Shown piece by piece: positions 10,041 to 20,136 of a stretch of DNA of 64,000 nt. The stretch lies in NCBI RefSeq assembly GCF_024297145.1, contig NZ_JANCTC010000003.1, positions 248,001-312,000 on the forward strand, in the 5' to 3' direction. The position numbers were made by a program, and so were the translations under genes. Each line of letters opens with the position of its first letter. Within the stretch, counting starts at the first letter, position 1. The DNA is from Mesorhizobium sp. LMG 17147. Its GTDB lineage: Bacteria; Pseudomonadota; Alphaproteobacteria; Rhizobiales; Rhizobiaceae. Under the pieces are notes generated by a model. It had not been told where the DNA came from and searched no databases. It saw only the letters and a program-made list of their open reading frames with translations.

Positions 10041-10136
10041 TGGGTCTGCCCCTTGCGCCCTCGACCTCCTATGCTACATGAACGCGCAACGCGCGAAAGT
10101 CCGCAAACCCACTTCCTTGGCCCGCCTGAGAGTTCC

Positions 10137-11558
10137 ATGCCCGATAAGGTCGTCACCCGTTTTGCCCCCTCGCCCACCGGTTATCTGCATATTGGCGGCG
10201 CGCGCACGGCGCTGTTCAACTGGCTGTATGCCAAGCACACAGGCGGCACGATGCTGCTGCGCATCGAAGACACCGACCGCGAGCGCTCCACCGATGCGGC
10301 AACCGCGGCCATTCTCGACGGGCTTTCCTGGCTTGGCCTGACATGGGACGGTGAGCCGGTGTCGCAATTCGAGCGTGCGCCGCGCCATCGCGAGGTGGCC
10401 GAGGAGCTCGTTCGCATGGGCAAGGCCTATTATTGTTACGCGACGCCTGCCGAGCTGGAAGCAATGCGCGAGAGCGCGCGAGCCAAGGGGCTGCCTCCCC
10501 GCTATGACGGACGCTGGCGCGACCGCGACCCGTCGGAGGCGCCGCCCGGCGCCAAGGGGGCGATCCGCATCAAGGCGCCGACAGACGGCGAGACGGTGGT
10601 GCATGACCGCGTCCAGGGCGACGTGCGTTTTCCCAACAAGGATCTCGACGATTTCATTATTCTGCGCTCGGACGGCAATCCGACCTACATGCATGCCGTC
10701 GTTGTCGACGATCACGACATGGGCATCACCCACATCATCCGCGGCGACGATCATTTGACCAACGCCGCACGCCAGACCGTAATCTACCAGGCCATGGGCT
10801 GGGAGGTGCCGTCGATGTCGCATATCCCGCTGATCCACGGTTCCGACGGCGCCAAGCTGTCGAAGCGGCACGGTGCGCTTGGCGTCGAGGCCTATCGCGC
10901 CATGGGCTACCTGCCGGAGGCGCTGCTCAACTATCTGGCGAGGCTTGGCTGGAGCCACGGCGACGATGAGATCATGTCGATCGCCGACATGATTGCATGG
11001 TTCGACATTGGCGACGTCAACAAGGGCGCCGCCCGTTTCGACTTCGCCAAGCTCGAGGCGCTTAATGGCGTGCATATGCGACGGATGAACGACGAGGCGC
11101 TGCTCGACACCTTCGTCACCACTCTGCCATATCTCGAAGGCGGCCCGGCAATCGCCGCGCGCCTCGACGACGGACGCAGGGCGCAACTGCTTGCCGCTTT
11201 GCCGGGCCTGAAGGAGCGCGCCAAGACGCTGGTCGAACTTGTTGAAGGGGCTGCATTCCTGTTCGTCGAGCGGCCGCTGCCGGTCGACGAGAAGGCGGCG
11301 GCGCTGCTCAGCGGTGAGGCGCGCGCGATCCTGCGGGGCGCTCATGCGGCACTGGCCACGGTTTCGGACTGGTCTGCTGCCTCGGCGGAAGCCGTGATCC
11401 GCGACTACGCGCAGGCCGGCGGCCATAAACTCGGCGCCGTGGCCCAACCTTTGCGCGCCGCGCTCACCGGCAAAAGTACCTCGCCAGGTGTCTTTGATGT
11501 GCTTGCCGTGCTGGGCCGCGAGGAAAGCCTGGCGCGGATCGCTGATCAAATCGATTAG
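10137..11558 (+). CDS. gltX: Glutamate--tRNA ligase
   Basis: GltX charges tRNA-Glu (and tRNA-Gln in organisms using GatCAB, as here). The ATG at 10137 gives [15 protein letters not shown], the usual start; an open frame reaches 28 codons upstream but has no family similarity. The 473-residue class I synthetase has the HIGH-type motif [14 protein letters not shown] near residues 16-29 and the KMSKS-type motif AKLSKRHGA near residue 240. The length is normal for a discriminating or non-discriminating enzyme. The presence of gatC and gatA in the window suggests a transamidation route for Gln-tRNA. Confidence 0.96.
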   Translation: MPDKVVTRFAPSPTGYLHIGGARTALFNWLYAKHTGGTMLLRIEDTDRERSTDAATAAILDGLSWLGLTWDGEPVSQFERAPRHREVAEELVRMGKAYYCYATPAELEAMRESARAKGLPPRYDGRWRDRDPSEAPPGAKGAIRIKAPTDGETVVHDRVQGDVRFPNKDLDDFIILRSDGNPTYMHAVVVDDHDMGITHIIRGDDHLTNAARQTVIYQAMGWEVPSMSHIPLIHGSDGAKLSKRHGALGVEAYRAMGYLPEALLNYLARLGWSHGDDEIMSIADMIAWFDIGDVNKGAARFDFAKLEALNGVHMRRMNDEALLDTFVTTLPYLEGGPAIAARLDDGRRAQLLAALPGLKERAKTLVELVEGAAFLFVERPLPVDEKAAALLSGEARAILRGAHAALATVSDWSAASAEAVIRDYAQAGGHKLGAVAQPLRAALTGKSTSPGVFDVLAVLGREESLARIADQID

Positions 11559-11616
11559 CGAACTGGCCCAAGAAGATTGGCATTGAAAGGTGTGTTTCGC
11601 AGTGCAACATTGGGCC

Positions 11617-11644
11617 TTGGCCTAATCTGGCGCGCAGATACAAT
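11617..11644 (+). promoter_or_regulatory. Candidate sigma-70 promoter for gltA
   Basis: TTGGCC (11617-11622) and TACAAT (11639-11644) are separated by 16 bases and sit about 95 bases upstream of the gltA ATG. The stretch between gltX and gltA is more AT-rich than its surroundings. This is a pattern match only. Confidence 0.4.
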
Positions 11645-11737
11645 TGCGGGCGCAAATGTGCATATTCCGATGCTTTTGACGTGTTGGGTTCAGATATTTT
11701 GCCTTTGCCGGCCTGAGGAAACAAAAAGGAGTTTGCT

Positions 11738-13066
11738 ATGACCGAACCTGCGACGAAAATGGAATTTGGCGGCAAAACCCAGGCATCGACGGCAAAGCTG
11801 GAGCTCGGCGGCAAAACCCATGAATTCAAGATCCGAAGTGGTTCGGTAGGACCTGACGTCATCGACATCGGTTCGCTCTACAATACCGCCGGCGTCTTTA
11901 CCTACGATCCCGGCTTTACGTCGACGGCGAGCTGCGAATCGGAAATCACCTTCATCGATGGCGATGCCGGCATTCTTTTGCACCGCGGCTACCCGATCGA
12001 CCAATTGGCCGAGCACGGCGACTTCCTCGAAGTCTGCTATCTCTTGCTCTATGGTGAATTACCGACCAAGGCGCAGAAGGACGACTTCGACTACCGGGTG
12101 ACGCGCCACACCATGGTGCATGAGCAGATGTCGCGCTTTTTCACCGGCTTCCGCCGTGATGCGCATCCGATGGCGGTGATGTGCGGCGTGGTCGGCGCGC
12201 TGTCGGCCTTCTATCACGATTCCACCGACATCTCGGATCCTTATCAACGCATGGTCGCCTCAATGCGGCTGATCGCCAAGATGCCCACAATCGCGGCGAT
12301 GGCGTACAAATACCACATCGGCCAGCCGTTCATTTATCCGAAGAACGAGCTGAATTTCGCAGCCAACTTCCTGCATATGTGCTTCGCCGTGCCTTGCGAG
12401 GAATACAAGATCAATCCGGTGCTGGCGCGCGCGATGGAGCGCATCTTTATCCTGCACGCCGATCACGAACAGAACGCCTCGACTTCGACCGTCCGCCTGG
12501 CCGGCTCGTCGGGCGCCAATCCCTTTGCCTGTATCGCTGCCGGCATCGCCTGCCTGTGGGGTCCCGCACATGGCGGCGCCAACGAGGCAGCGCTGAACAT
12601 GCTGGGCGAGATCGGCCATGTCGATCACATCCCGGAATTCATTGCGCGCGCCAAGGATAAGAACGATCCGTTCCGATTGATGGGCTTTGGCCACCGCGTT
12701 TACAAGAACTACGATCCGCGTGCCAAGATCATGCAGAAAACGGCGCACGAAGTCCTGGGCGAGCTCGGCATCAAGGACGATCCGCTGCTCGACATCGCCA
12801 TGGAGTTGGAAAAGATCGCGCTGACCGATTCCTATTTCATCGAGAAGAAGCTCTACCCCAACGTCGATTTTTATTCCGGCATCACCCTTAAGGCGCTGGG
12901 CTTCCCCACCACCATGTTCACCGTACTGTTCGCGGTCGCCCGCACCGTCGGCTGGATCGCGCAGTGGAAGGAGATGATCGAGGATCCGCACCAGAAGATC
13001 GGTCGCCCGCGCCAGCTCTATACCGGCGCGCCGGAACGGGATTACGTGCCGATCGCGAAGCGGTGA
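11738..13066 (+). CDS. gltA: Citrate synthase (type II)
   Basis: GltA condenses acetyl-CoA with oxaloacetate at the entry to the TCA cycle. A strong ribosome site (AAAAGGAG) precedes the ATG at 11738. The 442-residue protein is a hexameric-type II bacterial citrate synthase: [15 protein letters not shown] near residue 48, [20 protein letters not shown] near residue 241 (first catalytic histidine), [13 protein letters not shown] near residue 275 (second histidine), [14 protein letters not shown] near residue 315 and the catalytic aspartate in NVDFYSG near residue 372. Its stop is followed at once by a 7-bp tandem repeat. Confidence 0.97.
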   Translation: MTEPATKMEFGGKTQASTAKLELGGKTHEFKIRSGSVGPDVIDIGSLYNTAGVFTYDPGFTSTASCESEITFIDGDAGILLHRGYPIDQLAEHGDFLEVCYLLLYGELPTKAQKDDFDYRVTRHTMVHEQMSRFFTGFRRDAHPMAVMCGVVGALSAFYHDSTDISDPYQRMVASMRLIAKMPTIAAMAYKYHIGQPFIYPKNELNFAANFLHMCFAVPCEEYKINPVLARAMERIFILHADHEQNASTSTVRLAGSSGANPFACIAAGIACLWGPAHGGANEAALNMLGEIGHVDHIPEFIARAKDKNDPFRLMGFGHRVYKNYDPRAKIMQKTAHEVLGELGIKDDPLLDIAMELEKIALTDSYFIEKKLYPNVDFYSGITLKALGFPTTMFTVLFAVARTVGWIAQWKEMIEDPHQKIGRPRQLYTGAPERDYVPIAKR

Positions 13067-13068
13067 AG

Positions 13069-13114
13069 GTAGCGAGTAGCGAGTAGCGAGTAGCGAGTAG
13101 CGAGTAGCGAGTAG
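13069..13114. repeat. 7-bp tandem repeat GTAGCGA, six full copies
   Basis: Starting three bases after the gltA stop, the unit GTAGCGA repeats six times without a mismatch (13069-13110) and ends in a partial copy. On the opposite strand it reads as repeated TCGCTAC. A looser related pattern, CTATTCACTATTCAC, occurs at 13161-13175 just past the array. It fills the gap between the convergent genes gltA and lpxB. Confidence 0.9.
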
Positions 13115-13171
13115 TAGCTGAAGCAGCTTGGCTGTTACCGCCAGCACCATTTCCTACTCACTATTCACTAT

Positions 13172-14341
13172 TCACCCCTTCCTCACCATCCCCATCACCA
13201 CCCCCGCAGCAATCTCGCCTGACGGCTTGGCGGTTGCCATACGCCCGGCAATGTCGGCAAAACCGTGCTTCTGCCAGGTGCGGCAGGCGGTATCGGAGAA
13301 CAGCGCTTCCAGTTGCCGCGCCAGATAATGCGGCCGCACATATTGATTGTAGTGTTCCGGCACAACCGGCCGGTCGGCAATGAGATTGGGCAAGGCTGCA
13401 CTCCATACTTTGATCAGGGGCTGCGCCATGCGCATGACCGGATCGAGCCGGTAGCAGGAGATCATCGGCACACCTGCCAGTGCAAGTTCCAGCGATACCG
13501 TCCCCGACGCGATCAGCGCCGCATCCGCCTTGCCGAAGGCCTGCCATTTGCGTTCGGCGTCAAGGATGATCTCCGGCTTCTCGTCCCAGCTCGCAACCGA
13601 GGTCCTGACGAGGTCGGCGACGTGCGGGACCGTCGGCAACAGCAGGCGCAAGCGGTGCCCCCGCGCCCGCAGGGTCGACACCGTCTCGCCGAACGGCCCG
13701 ACCAGGCGTCGCACCTCGCCGCGACGCGAACCGGGCAATACGAGCAACGTTTTGACGTGATCGGCGGACAGGTCACGCGGCTGCGCCTGCGCCCTGGCGG
13801 CACTGACTATGCCCGGATCGTGTGCAAGGCGATGCCCGACATAGGTGCCGGGCGGCCCGCCCACGCGAGCGAGTTCCTTCACCTCGAACGGCAGGACGCA
13901 AAGAATGTGATCGACATACGGTTTCATCGCCGCCGCCCTGCCCGGCCGCCAAGCCCACACGCTCGGGCAGACATAGTGGACGATCGGGATAGTCGGATCG
14001 GCGGCACGCACCTTTTTGGCGACGCGCAGCGAGAAATCCGGACTGTCGATGGTGATAAGGCAATCGGGCTTTTCACCGGCAATCGCGTTTGCCGTCTGGC
14101 CGATCCGCCGCATCAGGCGCGGCAGGTCGCGCAGGATGGCGCTAAGCCCCATCAGCGCGATCTCGCTGCCGTCGAACAATGGCGCCAGGCCGAGCGCCCG
14201 CAAATGGCGGCCGCCGATGCCGACAAGCCGAACGTCGCGCCCGGTCATGCGTTTTAACGCCTGCACAAGATCGGCACCAAGCAGGTCGCCGGACTCCTCG
14301 CCGGCGACGACGGCTATCTTCAACGGCCGCTCATTCGCCAT
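13172..14341 (-). CDS. lpxB: Lipid-A-disaccharide synthase
   Basis: LpxB, a peripheral inner-membrane GT19 glycosyltransferase, joins UDP-2,3-diacylglucosamine and lipid X into the lipid A disaccharide. The 389-residue protein has the family N-terminal signature AGEESGDLLGADL near residues 13-25, VCPSVWAWRPGRAAAM near residue 126 and the late SGTVSLELALAGVPMISCYR sugar-nucleotide region near residue 285. It overlaps the lpxI end by eleven bases and is the last gene of the lpxD-fabZ-lpxA-lpxI-lpxB run. Confidence 0.96.
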   Translation of the reverse strand: MANERPLKIAVVAGEESGDLLGADLVQALKRMTGRDVRLVGIGGRHLRALGLAPLFDGSEIALMGLSAILRDLPRLMRRIGQTANAIAGEKPDCLITIDSPDFSLRVAKKVRAADPTIPIVHYVCPSVWAWRPGRAAAMKPYVDHILCVLPFEVKELARVGGPPGTYVGHRLAHDPGIVSAARAQAQPRDLSADHVKTLLVLPGSRRGEVRRLVGPFGETVSTLRARGHRLRLLLPTVPHVADLVRTSVASWDEKPEIILDAERKWQAFGKADAALIASGTVSLELALAGVPMISCYRLDPVMRMAQPLIKVWSAALPNLIADRPVVPEHYNQYVRPHYLARQLEALFSDTACRTWQKHGFADIAGRMATAKPSGEIAAGVVMGMVRKG

Positions 14342-15233
14342 GCGCCGGCTCCGCAGCAGGCAGCCCGATCACGAACAGGCCGAGCGCATTGGCACGCCCG
14401 ATGGTGGCGGGACCTTCGAGCACCAGCGAGCGGCCGGCTTCTACGGCAATGCCGGCCAGTCCGGCGGCATGCGCCGCCTCGACGGTCAGCGGGCCAATGG
14501 AGGGCAGATCGGCACGCAGTTCCTGACCGGGCTTGGCGCATTTGACCAGGACACCGCGCGTCCTGCCCGCCAGCCTGCCGTGCCCGCGCAATTCCCTTGT
14601 CCGCTCGAGCAGCCCGTCAGTCCCTTCGACGCCTTCCAGCGCAATGGCGCGGCCGCCGACCGCAACAGCCGCTTGGCCGATGTCCAGCGCGCCGATGGCT
14701 TTTGCCGCCGCGTGCGCCGCCTCGATGTCGCGCCAGTCGGCTTTGCGTGGCGCCGCCTTGGTCAGCAGTCCTTCGGCGGCGACCAGCTCCGGCACGATCT
14801 CGTGAGCGCCGACGACTTTGATGCCGCTGCGCTCGATCCTGCGCACGAACAATTTCAGCACCGTATCGTCTCCCCGGGTTACACCGACGAAAAGGCTGGG
14901 CAGCCAGGCGAGCAGGCCCAAATTGAGGCGCATGGCGCTCAGCCTGGGGCGGCGCGTGATATGACCCGCGGTCACCAGATGCGTAACGTGATGCTGCTTG
15001 AGGATCGGCAACAGCGAGCCGACGTCTTCCAGCCTCAGGGTTGCCTGCTCATAGGGCTCGAAATCGGCTATGCGGTCGACCTCGCCCGCCGCCATCACGA
15101 CGAAGGGCAATTTGCCTTGCCGGGCGAGCGCTCGGGCAATTTCGACCGGGAGGCTGCCGCCGCCGGCGATGATACCGACCTTGGCATCTGGCGCGAGATC
15201 AAGGCCCTTTCCGGCAGCCTCAATCTTCGTCAT
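14331..15233 (-). CDS. lpxI: UDP-2,3-diacylglucosamine pyrophosphatase LpxI
   Basis: LpxI hydrolyses UDP-2,3-diacylglucosamine to lipid X, the step before LpxB. It is the alphaproteobacterial replacement for LpxH (former DUF1009). The 300-residue protein has the N-terminal glycine-rich stretch VGIIAGGGSLPVEIA near residues 19-33 and the C-terminal KCAKPGQELRADLPSIGP near residue 233, including the conserved aspartate region. It sits between lpxA and lpxB, the canonical position, six bases after the lpxA stop. Confidence 0.93.
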   Translation of the reverse strand: MTKIEAAGKGLDLAPDAKVGIIAGGGSLPVEIARALARQGKLPFVVMAAGEVDRIADFEPYEQATLRLEDVGSLLPILKQHHVTHLVTAGHITRRPRLSAMRLNLGLLAWLPSLFVGVTRGDDTVLKLFVRRIERSGIKVVGAHEIVPELVAAEGLLTKAAPRKADWRDIEAAHAAAKAIGALDIGQAAVAVGGRAIALEGVEGTDGLLERTRELRGHGRLAGRTRGVLVKCAKPGQELRADLPSIGPLTVEAAHAAGLAGIAVEAGRSLVLEGPATIGRANALGLFVIGLPAAEPAHGE

Positions 15234-15239
15234 CTGCTC

Positions 15240-16079
15240 TCAGTCTTCATCATCGGCATCGTCGCCGTCGCCACCCTTGAGCGACGGCACGGCATAGTGC
15301 CGCTTGCCGCGACCGGCAATGAAATCGACGATCTTCATGGCAGTCGGCGACGAGGCGAACTCCGCCTTGGCGAATTCGATGTTTTCGCCGACGGTCCGGG
15401 AGCGATCGAAGATCGTCTTATAGGCTTTGCGCAGCAAATGGATCTCCGAACGTGGCAGGCCGGCGCGCTTCAGCCCAATGATGTTGAGGCCGCGAAGGCT
15501 GGCACGGTTGCCAACCGCGATGGCGTAGGGGATGACATCGCCGACGATCGCCGAGCAGCCGCCGAGAAAGGCGTTATCGCCGATGCGGACAAACTGATGA
15601 ACCGCGGTAAGGCCGCCGATGTAGACATTGTTACCGACTTCGCAATGCCCGCCTAACGTCGCTTGATTGGCGAAGGTGGCGTTCTTGCCGACCACGCAGT
15701 CATGGGCAATGTGGGCATAGGCAAGGAAATTGCCGTTGTCGCCGATCGTCGTTTCGCCGCGGCTGGAATCGGTGCCGACATGCATGGTGACGCCTTCGCG
15801 GATCGTGCAGTTCTCGCCGATCACCAGCGTGGTACGGCCGCCCTTGTGCTTGGTGTTCTGCGGTGGTCCGCCCAGTATCGCCATCGGATAAACCTTAGTC
15901 GATGCACCGATGGTGGTCGCGCCAATCACCGAGACATGGCTGACCAGTTCGACGCGGTCGCCAATCACGGCATCGGGGCCGACGTGACAGAAGGGCCCGA
16001 TGCGGGCGCCTTCGCCGATTTGGGCGCCTGCCTCGATGACCGACGATGGATGGATGACTGTCTGGATTTTCATTAGCAT
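15240..16079 (-). CDS. lpxA: Acyl-ACP--UDP-N-acetylglucosamine O-acyltransferase
   Basis: LpxA starts lipid A synthesis by acylating UDP-GlcNAc at O-3. The 279-residue protein is a left-handed beta-helix of hexapeptide repeats (for example VIEAGAQIGEGARIGPFCHVG at the N terminus). It has the GGPPQNTKHKG loop near residue 70 and the region with the catalytic histidine (FLAYAHIAHDCVVG) near residue 120. An alternative ATG lies two codons downstream of the annotated one (MKIQ). It is seven bases after fabZ. The C-terminal aspartate-rich tail (GGDGDDADDED) is longer and more acidic than usual. Confidence 0.96.
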   Translation of the reverse strand: MLMKIQTVIHPSSVIEAGAQIGEGARIGPFCHVGPDAVIGDRVELVSHVSVIGATTIGASTKVYPMAILGGPPQNTKHKGGRTTLVIGENCTIREGVTMHVGTDSSRGETTIGDNGNFLAYAHIAHDCVVGKNATFANQATLGGHCEVGNNVYIGGLTAVHQFVRIGDNAFLGGCSAIVGDVIPYAIAVGNRASLRGLNIIGLKRAGLPRSEIHLLRKAYKTIFDRSRTVGENIEFAKAEFASSPTAMKIVDFIAGRGKRHYAVPSLKGGDGDDADDED

Positions 16080-16086
16080 TCGTTTG

Positions 16087-16551
16087 TCAGCCGCTTGCGA
16101 CCATCATCGCCGAGATCTCGGCTTCCGCCGCCTTGGCGCCATCGACGAGGGCCTCGCAAGCGAATTTGAGAAGATTGCCGCGTTTCTTGATTTTCTTCAC
16201 ATGAATTTTCAACTGGTCGCCTGGAACAACCGGCTTGCGGAACTTGGCATTGTCGATGGTCAGGAAATAAACCAGCGACGGCTTTTCCGTACCAAGGCTG
16301 CGGATGCAGATGGCGCCGGCCGTCTGCGCCATCGCCTCGATGATCAGCACGCCGGGCATGACCGGCTGGTCAGGGAAATGACCTTGGAAATGCGGCTCGT
16401 TTATGGTGACGTTCTTGATGCCGATTGCGGATTCGTCGCCGTCTATGTCGACGATACGGTCGATCATCAAGAACGGATAGCGGTGCGGCAGGAGCTTCAT
16501 CAGCCGCATTATGTCAACCACTTCGAGCGTCGCCGCTGCGATGTCAGCCAT
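16087..16551 (-). CDS. fabZ: 3-hydroxyacyl-ACP dehydratase
   Basis: FabZ dehydrates 3-hydroxyacyl-ACP in fatty acid elongation, competing with LpxA and LpxD for the same substrates. I place the start at the ATG at 16551 ([11 protein letters not shown]) because a strong GAGGGGGGAA ribosome site precedes it; an upstream ATG at 16584 lies inside lpxD. The 154-residue hot-dog-fold protein has [14 protein letters not shown] near residue 21 and [20 protein letters not shown] near residue 59, with the catalytic histidine and glutamate. Its start overlaps the lpxD stop by eight bases. Confidence 0.96.
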   Translation of the reverse strand: MADIAAATLEVVDIMRLMKLLPHRYPFLMIDRIVDIDGDESAIGIKNVTINEPHFQGHFPDQPVMPGVLIIEAMAQTAGAICIRSLGTEKPSLVYFLTIDNAKFRKPVVPGDQLKIHVKKIKKRGNLLKFACEALVDGAKAAEAEISAMMVASG

Positions 16552-17602
16552 TTCCCCCCTCACCCTGTCTGCGCGTCCGTGCAAGTCTGCGCAAGGCCGC
16601 TATCTCGCGCATGGCTTCCGCCATCGGCTGCGCCGGATATCCTCCCCAAATCTCACCGGCAGGCACATTGCTCATAAACCCGCTTCTTGCGGCAAGCTTG
16701 GCGCCGGACCCGATGGTCAAATGATCCGCAAGGCCGACGCCGCCACCCATGGTGACGTTGTCGCCTATCGTCACTGAACCGGAAATACCCGAAAGCCCGG
16801 CTATTATGCAATTGCGGCCGATGCGAACGTTGTGCGCGACCTGCACCAGATTGTCGATCTTGGTGCCCTGGCCGATGATCGTGTCGGACATGGCGCCGCG
16901 ATCGACGGTCGTATTCGACCCGATCTCGACGTCGTCCTGGATGATGACACGGCCGATCTGCGGAACCCGCTCCGGACCCTTGGCGCCGGCCACGAAGCCG
17001 AAGCCATCCTGGCCGATCCTGGCGCCGCCATGGATGATGACGCGATTGCCGATCAATGCATATTGCACGCTGGCGCCTGGACCGACATAGCCGTCGCGGC
17101 CAATCTGGGAGGAAGGACCGATGACCGCATGAGGGGCAATGACGGTTCCGCTGCCGATGGCAGCGCGCGGTCCGATGACCGCTCCCGCTTCGATGATCGC
17201 ACCGGGCTCGACATGGGCAGTCGCATCGATATGGGCGTGCGGCGAGATACCGGTTTCGCCGGTCATCGGTCCAGGTGTCGCAGCCGCTGGGAAAAGCAGG
17301 CGCCCGACCATTGCGAAAGCCTGCTGCGGGCGCGGATGCACCAGAACCGCGATGCCCGCCGGCGCCTTGCCGGCAAATTCGGCAGGGCAGAGAACCGCTG
17401 CCGCCCGCAGTGACTGCATCAGGGCGAAATTGCGCCTGCCATCGACGAAGACAAGAGCGTTCTCGCCGCCTTCGTTGGCGGGAGCCAAAGCGTCGATCGA
17501 AACATCGGAGAGAGCGGAATCGACAAGCATCGAGCCGGTCAGATTCGCGACTTCGCCGGCCGTATACCGGCGTGAGGGCGCGAAGAACACCGGATCGGTC
17601 AT
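16544..17602 (-). CDS. lpxD: UDP-3-O-(3-hydroxyacyl)glucosamine N-acyltransferase
   Basis: LpxD N-acylates UDP-3-O-acylglucosamine, the third lipid A step. The 352-residue protein has the N-terminal uridine-binding domain (residues 1-100), then a hexapeptide-repeat beta-helix (about 110-300). The conserved [15 protein letters not shown] stretch near residue 190 and the catalytic histidine in [11 protein letters not shown] near residue 250 are present, with a short C-terminal helical arm. It lies 180 bases downstream of bamA, with a RIME-like repeat in the gap. Confidence 0.96.
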   Translation of the reverse strand: MTDPVFFAPSRRYTAGEVANLTGSMLVDSALSDVSIDALAPANEGGENALVFVDGRRNFALMQSLRAAAVLCPAEFAGKAPAGIAVLVHPRPQQAFAMVGRLLFPAAATPGPMTGETGISPHAHIDATAHVEPGAIIEAGAVIGPRAAIGSGTVIAPHAVIGPSSQIGRDGYVGPGASVQYALIGNRVIIHGGARIGQDGFGFVAGAKGPERVPQIGRVIIQDDVEIGSNTTVDRGAMSDTIIGQGTKIDNLVQVAHNVRIGRNCIIAGLSGISGSVTIGDNVTMGGGVGLADHLTIGSGAKLAARSGFMSNVPAGEIWGGYPAQPMAEAMREIAALRRLARTRRQGEGGNG

Positions 17603-17623
17603 TCCAGAAGCAATATCCAGCTA

Positions 17624-17729
17624 GCGCATGACCCCGAAATCGGAAATCGATCCTCGGAAAGGATCATGCGCAAATCAAATTGCTACAACGTTCTTTGAGC
17701 GTCCGATAGGACGCACTGCGCTGTAGTGT
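17624..17729. repeat. RIME-like intergenic palindromic repeat
   Basis: Two adjacent palindromes lie in the bamA-lpxD gap. The first has arms GCGCATGA (17624-17631) and TCATGCGC (17664-17671). The second has an exact stem GCGTCC (17699-17704) and GGACGC (17709-17714) with a GATA loop, flanked by CTACAACG and CGCTGTAG outer arms with one mismatch. This two-palindrome design of about 106 bases resembles the Rhizobium intergenic mosaic element RIME1 and repeats common in Mesorhizobium. The match is from memory of the motif and was not searched. Confidence 0.65.
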
Positions 17730-17781
17730 CGGATCACTGACATCCGGATCCAAACGAGCCGGAAGCATCGTTACCCGCACA

Positions 17782-20136
17782 TCAGAAGCGGGTCGATATG
17801 CCGAAGTTGAATTCCTGCACGTCGTCGGTCTTTTCCTTCTTGACCGGGATCGCATAGTCGATGCGGATCGGGCCGAAAGGCGATGCCCACATCAAGCCGA
17901 CGCCGACAGAAGCGCGCCATTCCATGCCGGTCGTCGACTGATTGACGAGGTTGGAGGCAATCTTGCTGCCGTAGAGCGTTGCCGCATCGGCGAACACCGC
18001 GCCGCGCAAACCGAAGCTTTCGGGGATGACCGGCAGCGGGAACTGCGCTTCCGCCGAGGCATTGAAGTAGGTGGTGCCGCCGAGATGGTCATTGCTGTTG
18101 TCCAAAGCAACCGGGCCGATGCCGCCATATTCGAAACCGCGGATCATACGCTCGCTGCTCTGGAAATGATCGAAGACGCGCAGGTCGCCATTGCCATATC
18201 CCTGAACATGGCCGGCACCGCCAGAAATGAGGCCTACCAGATCCAATTGTTCGGACAGCGTCTGATAAATGCTGCCGCGCGCCGTGACCTTGATGAACTT
18301 GGCATCGCCGCCGAGACCGGCCACTTCGGTGCCGACATTGGCATAAATGCCGTCATGCGGGTTCTTCATGTCGTCGATCGTATTGTAAATCAGACCGAGA
18401 CTGACCGAAGACTTGAGCCATGGGCTCTCGTTAACGCCATTTTGGATCGCCTGGGAAACGTCGCAACTGTTGTTCGGGTCGCAGCCCTCGTCGAACTCGT
18501 ACTTCTCTTGCGCGATGTTATACGCCAGCTGCGTCGTGATATTGTCGGTGATCGGCAGGCCGAAGCGGATGGTCGCGCCCGTCGTATCGCTGTCGTAATG
18601 GGTGTAGTTTCGGCTCTGCTTGTAGATGTCGAAACCGGCAGCGATCCGCCGGCCGAGGAAATAGGGTTCGGTGAAAGAGAAGCTGTAGTCGCGCGAGTTC
18701 TTGCCACCGCCCGCCGCCACCTTGATAAATTGGCCGCGACCAAGGAAGTTGCGCTCACTGATGGAGCCTTCGACGGACGGACCTGACGTTTCACCGCCAG
18801 TCGAATAACCGGCGCCGACCGTGAACTCACCGGTCGATTTCTCGACCACATCGACCACCAGCACAACTTGGTCCGGCTCAGAACCCGGAACGGTGGAAAT
18901 TTCGACTTTTTCAAAATAATCGAGCGCTTCCAGCCGCCTCTTCGCGCGCTGGATGAGCACCTGATTGAAAGCATCGCCTTCGCTGACATCGAACTCGCGG
19001 CGAATGACGTAGTCGCGCGTCCGATCGTTGCCGCGAATCTCGATGCGCTCGATATAGGCCTTGGTGCCCTGATCGACCGTATAGACCACCGAGATCGTGT
19101 GGTTTTCGAAGTTGCGGTCGCCGCGCGGCGTCACCTGGGCGAAGGCATAGCCGGATCCAGCGACCTTTTCGGTCAAGGCGATGATCGTGTCCTCGACGTT
19201 CTTGGCGTTGTAGACATCGCCCTTGTGGGTCTCGACCACCGATTCAAGCGACTTGCTGTCGACCTCGGGGATCGTGCTTTCGACGCTGACGTCCCCGAAC
19301 GTGTAACGCTCGCCCTCCTGCACCGTGATGGTAACGGTGTATTTGTTGGTTGTGTCGTCGAGTTCGCCGACAGCCGAGACGACCTGGAAGTCGGCATAGC
19401 CGTGATTATAATAGAAGCGGCGCAGCAGCTCTTGGTCGGCGCGCAGCTTGTCCTCGTCATAAACATCGTCGCGCAGCACGAACGACAGGAAGGACGAGCG
19501 CTTGGTGGAGATGATGTCCGACAGACGGCGGCTCGAATAGGCGCTATTGCCGACGAAATTGATCGCCGCAATCTGGGTGCGGCCGCCTTCGTTGATGTTG
19601 AAGACCACGTTTACCCGGTTGTCGCCGAGATCCATGATCTGGGTGGTCACGGCGGCATCGTCGCGGCCGATACGCCGGTATGCGGCCTTGACCGCCTCGA
19701 CATCGGCGTCGAGCTGTTGTTGCGAGAAGGTGCCGCGCGGCTTCAATTGCACCGCGGCTGCAAGCGCGTTGTCCTTGAGCTTCTTGTTGCCCTGGAACAG
19801 CACCTGGTTGACGACCTGGTATTCGGAAACCTTGATGACCAGCGTCGATCCGACCTGGTTGATCTGCACGTCCGAAAACAGCCCGGTGCCAAACAGCGCC
19901 TTGACCGCATCGTCGATGTCGGAGCTGGAAAACGCCTTGCCGGGCTTGATTGTCACGTAATTGCGGATGGTGTCCGCGTCGACACGCTGATTGCCGGTGA
20001 CTTCGACTCTGGAGACGACAGCCGCCTCGGCGGCCGATGTGGCAACGAACTGCACTGCGAGCGCGCCTGGTACAACCAGAGCAGCGGACATAGCCACCGC
20101 GGACGCGGCGCTCAGAAACTTGGATGCTGCCTTCAT
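17782..20136 (-). CDS. bamA: Outer membrane protein assembly factor BamA
   Basis: BamA is the core of the machine that inserts beta-barrel proteins into the outer membrane. The 784-residue precursor starts with a signal peptide (KFLSAASAVAMSAALVVPGALA, cleavage near residue 35), followed by five POTRA domains (about 40-430) and a 16-strand barrel. The barrel carries the conserved VRGF-type lid motif as MIRGFEYGGIGP near residue 670 and ends in aromatic phenylalanine (ISTRF), the usual C-terminal signal. It follows rseP by 217 bases and leads the lpxD-fabZ-lpxA group. Confidence 0.96.
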   Translation of the reverse strand: MKAASKFLSAASAVAMSAALVVPGALAVQFVATSAAEAAVVSRVEVTGNQRVDADTIRNYVTIKPGKAFSSSDIDDAVKALFGTGLFSDVQINQVGSTLVIKVSEYQVVNQVLFQGNKKLKDNALAAAVQLKPRGTFSQQQLDADVEAVKAAYRRIGRDDAAVTTQIMDLGDNRVNVVFNINEGGRTQIAAINFVGNSAYSSRRLSDIISTKRSSFLSFVLRDDVYDEDKLRADQELLRRFYYNHGYADFQVVSAVGELDDTTNKYTVTITVQEGERYTFGDVSVESTIPEVDSKSLESVVETHKGDVYNAKNVEDTIIALTEKVAGSGYAFAQVTPRGDRNFENHTISVVYTVDQGTKAYIERIEIRGNDRTRDYVIRREFDVSEGDAFNQVLIQRAKRRLEALDYFEKVEISTVPGSEPDQVVLVVDVVEKSTGEFTVGAGYSTGGETSGPSVEGSISERNFLGRGQFIKVAAGGGKNSRDYSFSFTEPYFLGRRIAAGFDIYKQSRNYTHYDSDTTGATIRFGLPITDNITTQLAYNIAQEKYEFDEGCDPNNSCDVSQAIQNGVNESPWLKSSVSLGLIYNTIDDMKNPHDGIYANVGTEVAGLGGDAKFIKVTARGSIYQTLSEQLDLVGLISGGAGHVQGYGNGDLRVFDHFQSSERMIRGFEYGGIGPVALDNSNDHLGGTTYFNASAEAQFPLPVIPESFGLRGAVFADAATLYGSKIASNLVNQSTTGMEWRASVGVGLMWASPFGPIRIDYAIPVKKEKTDDVQEFNFGISTRF

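Noticed and set aside
10074..11549. 491-codon open frame on the minus strand opposite gltX
   Set aside because: It mirrors gltX codons; high GC produces long antisense frames. No ribosome site or family pattern, and gltX is certain.
14016..15656. 546-codon plus-strand frame over lpxB, lpxI and lpxA
   Set aside because: It runs antisense across three well-identified genes and their boundaries. The composition (Arg, Gln, His-rich) is that of a shadow frame.
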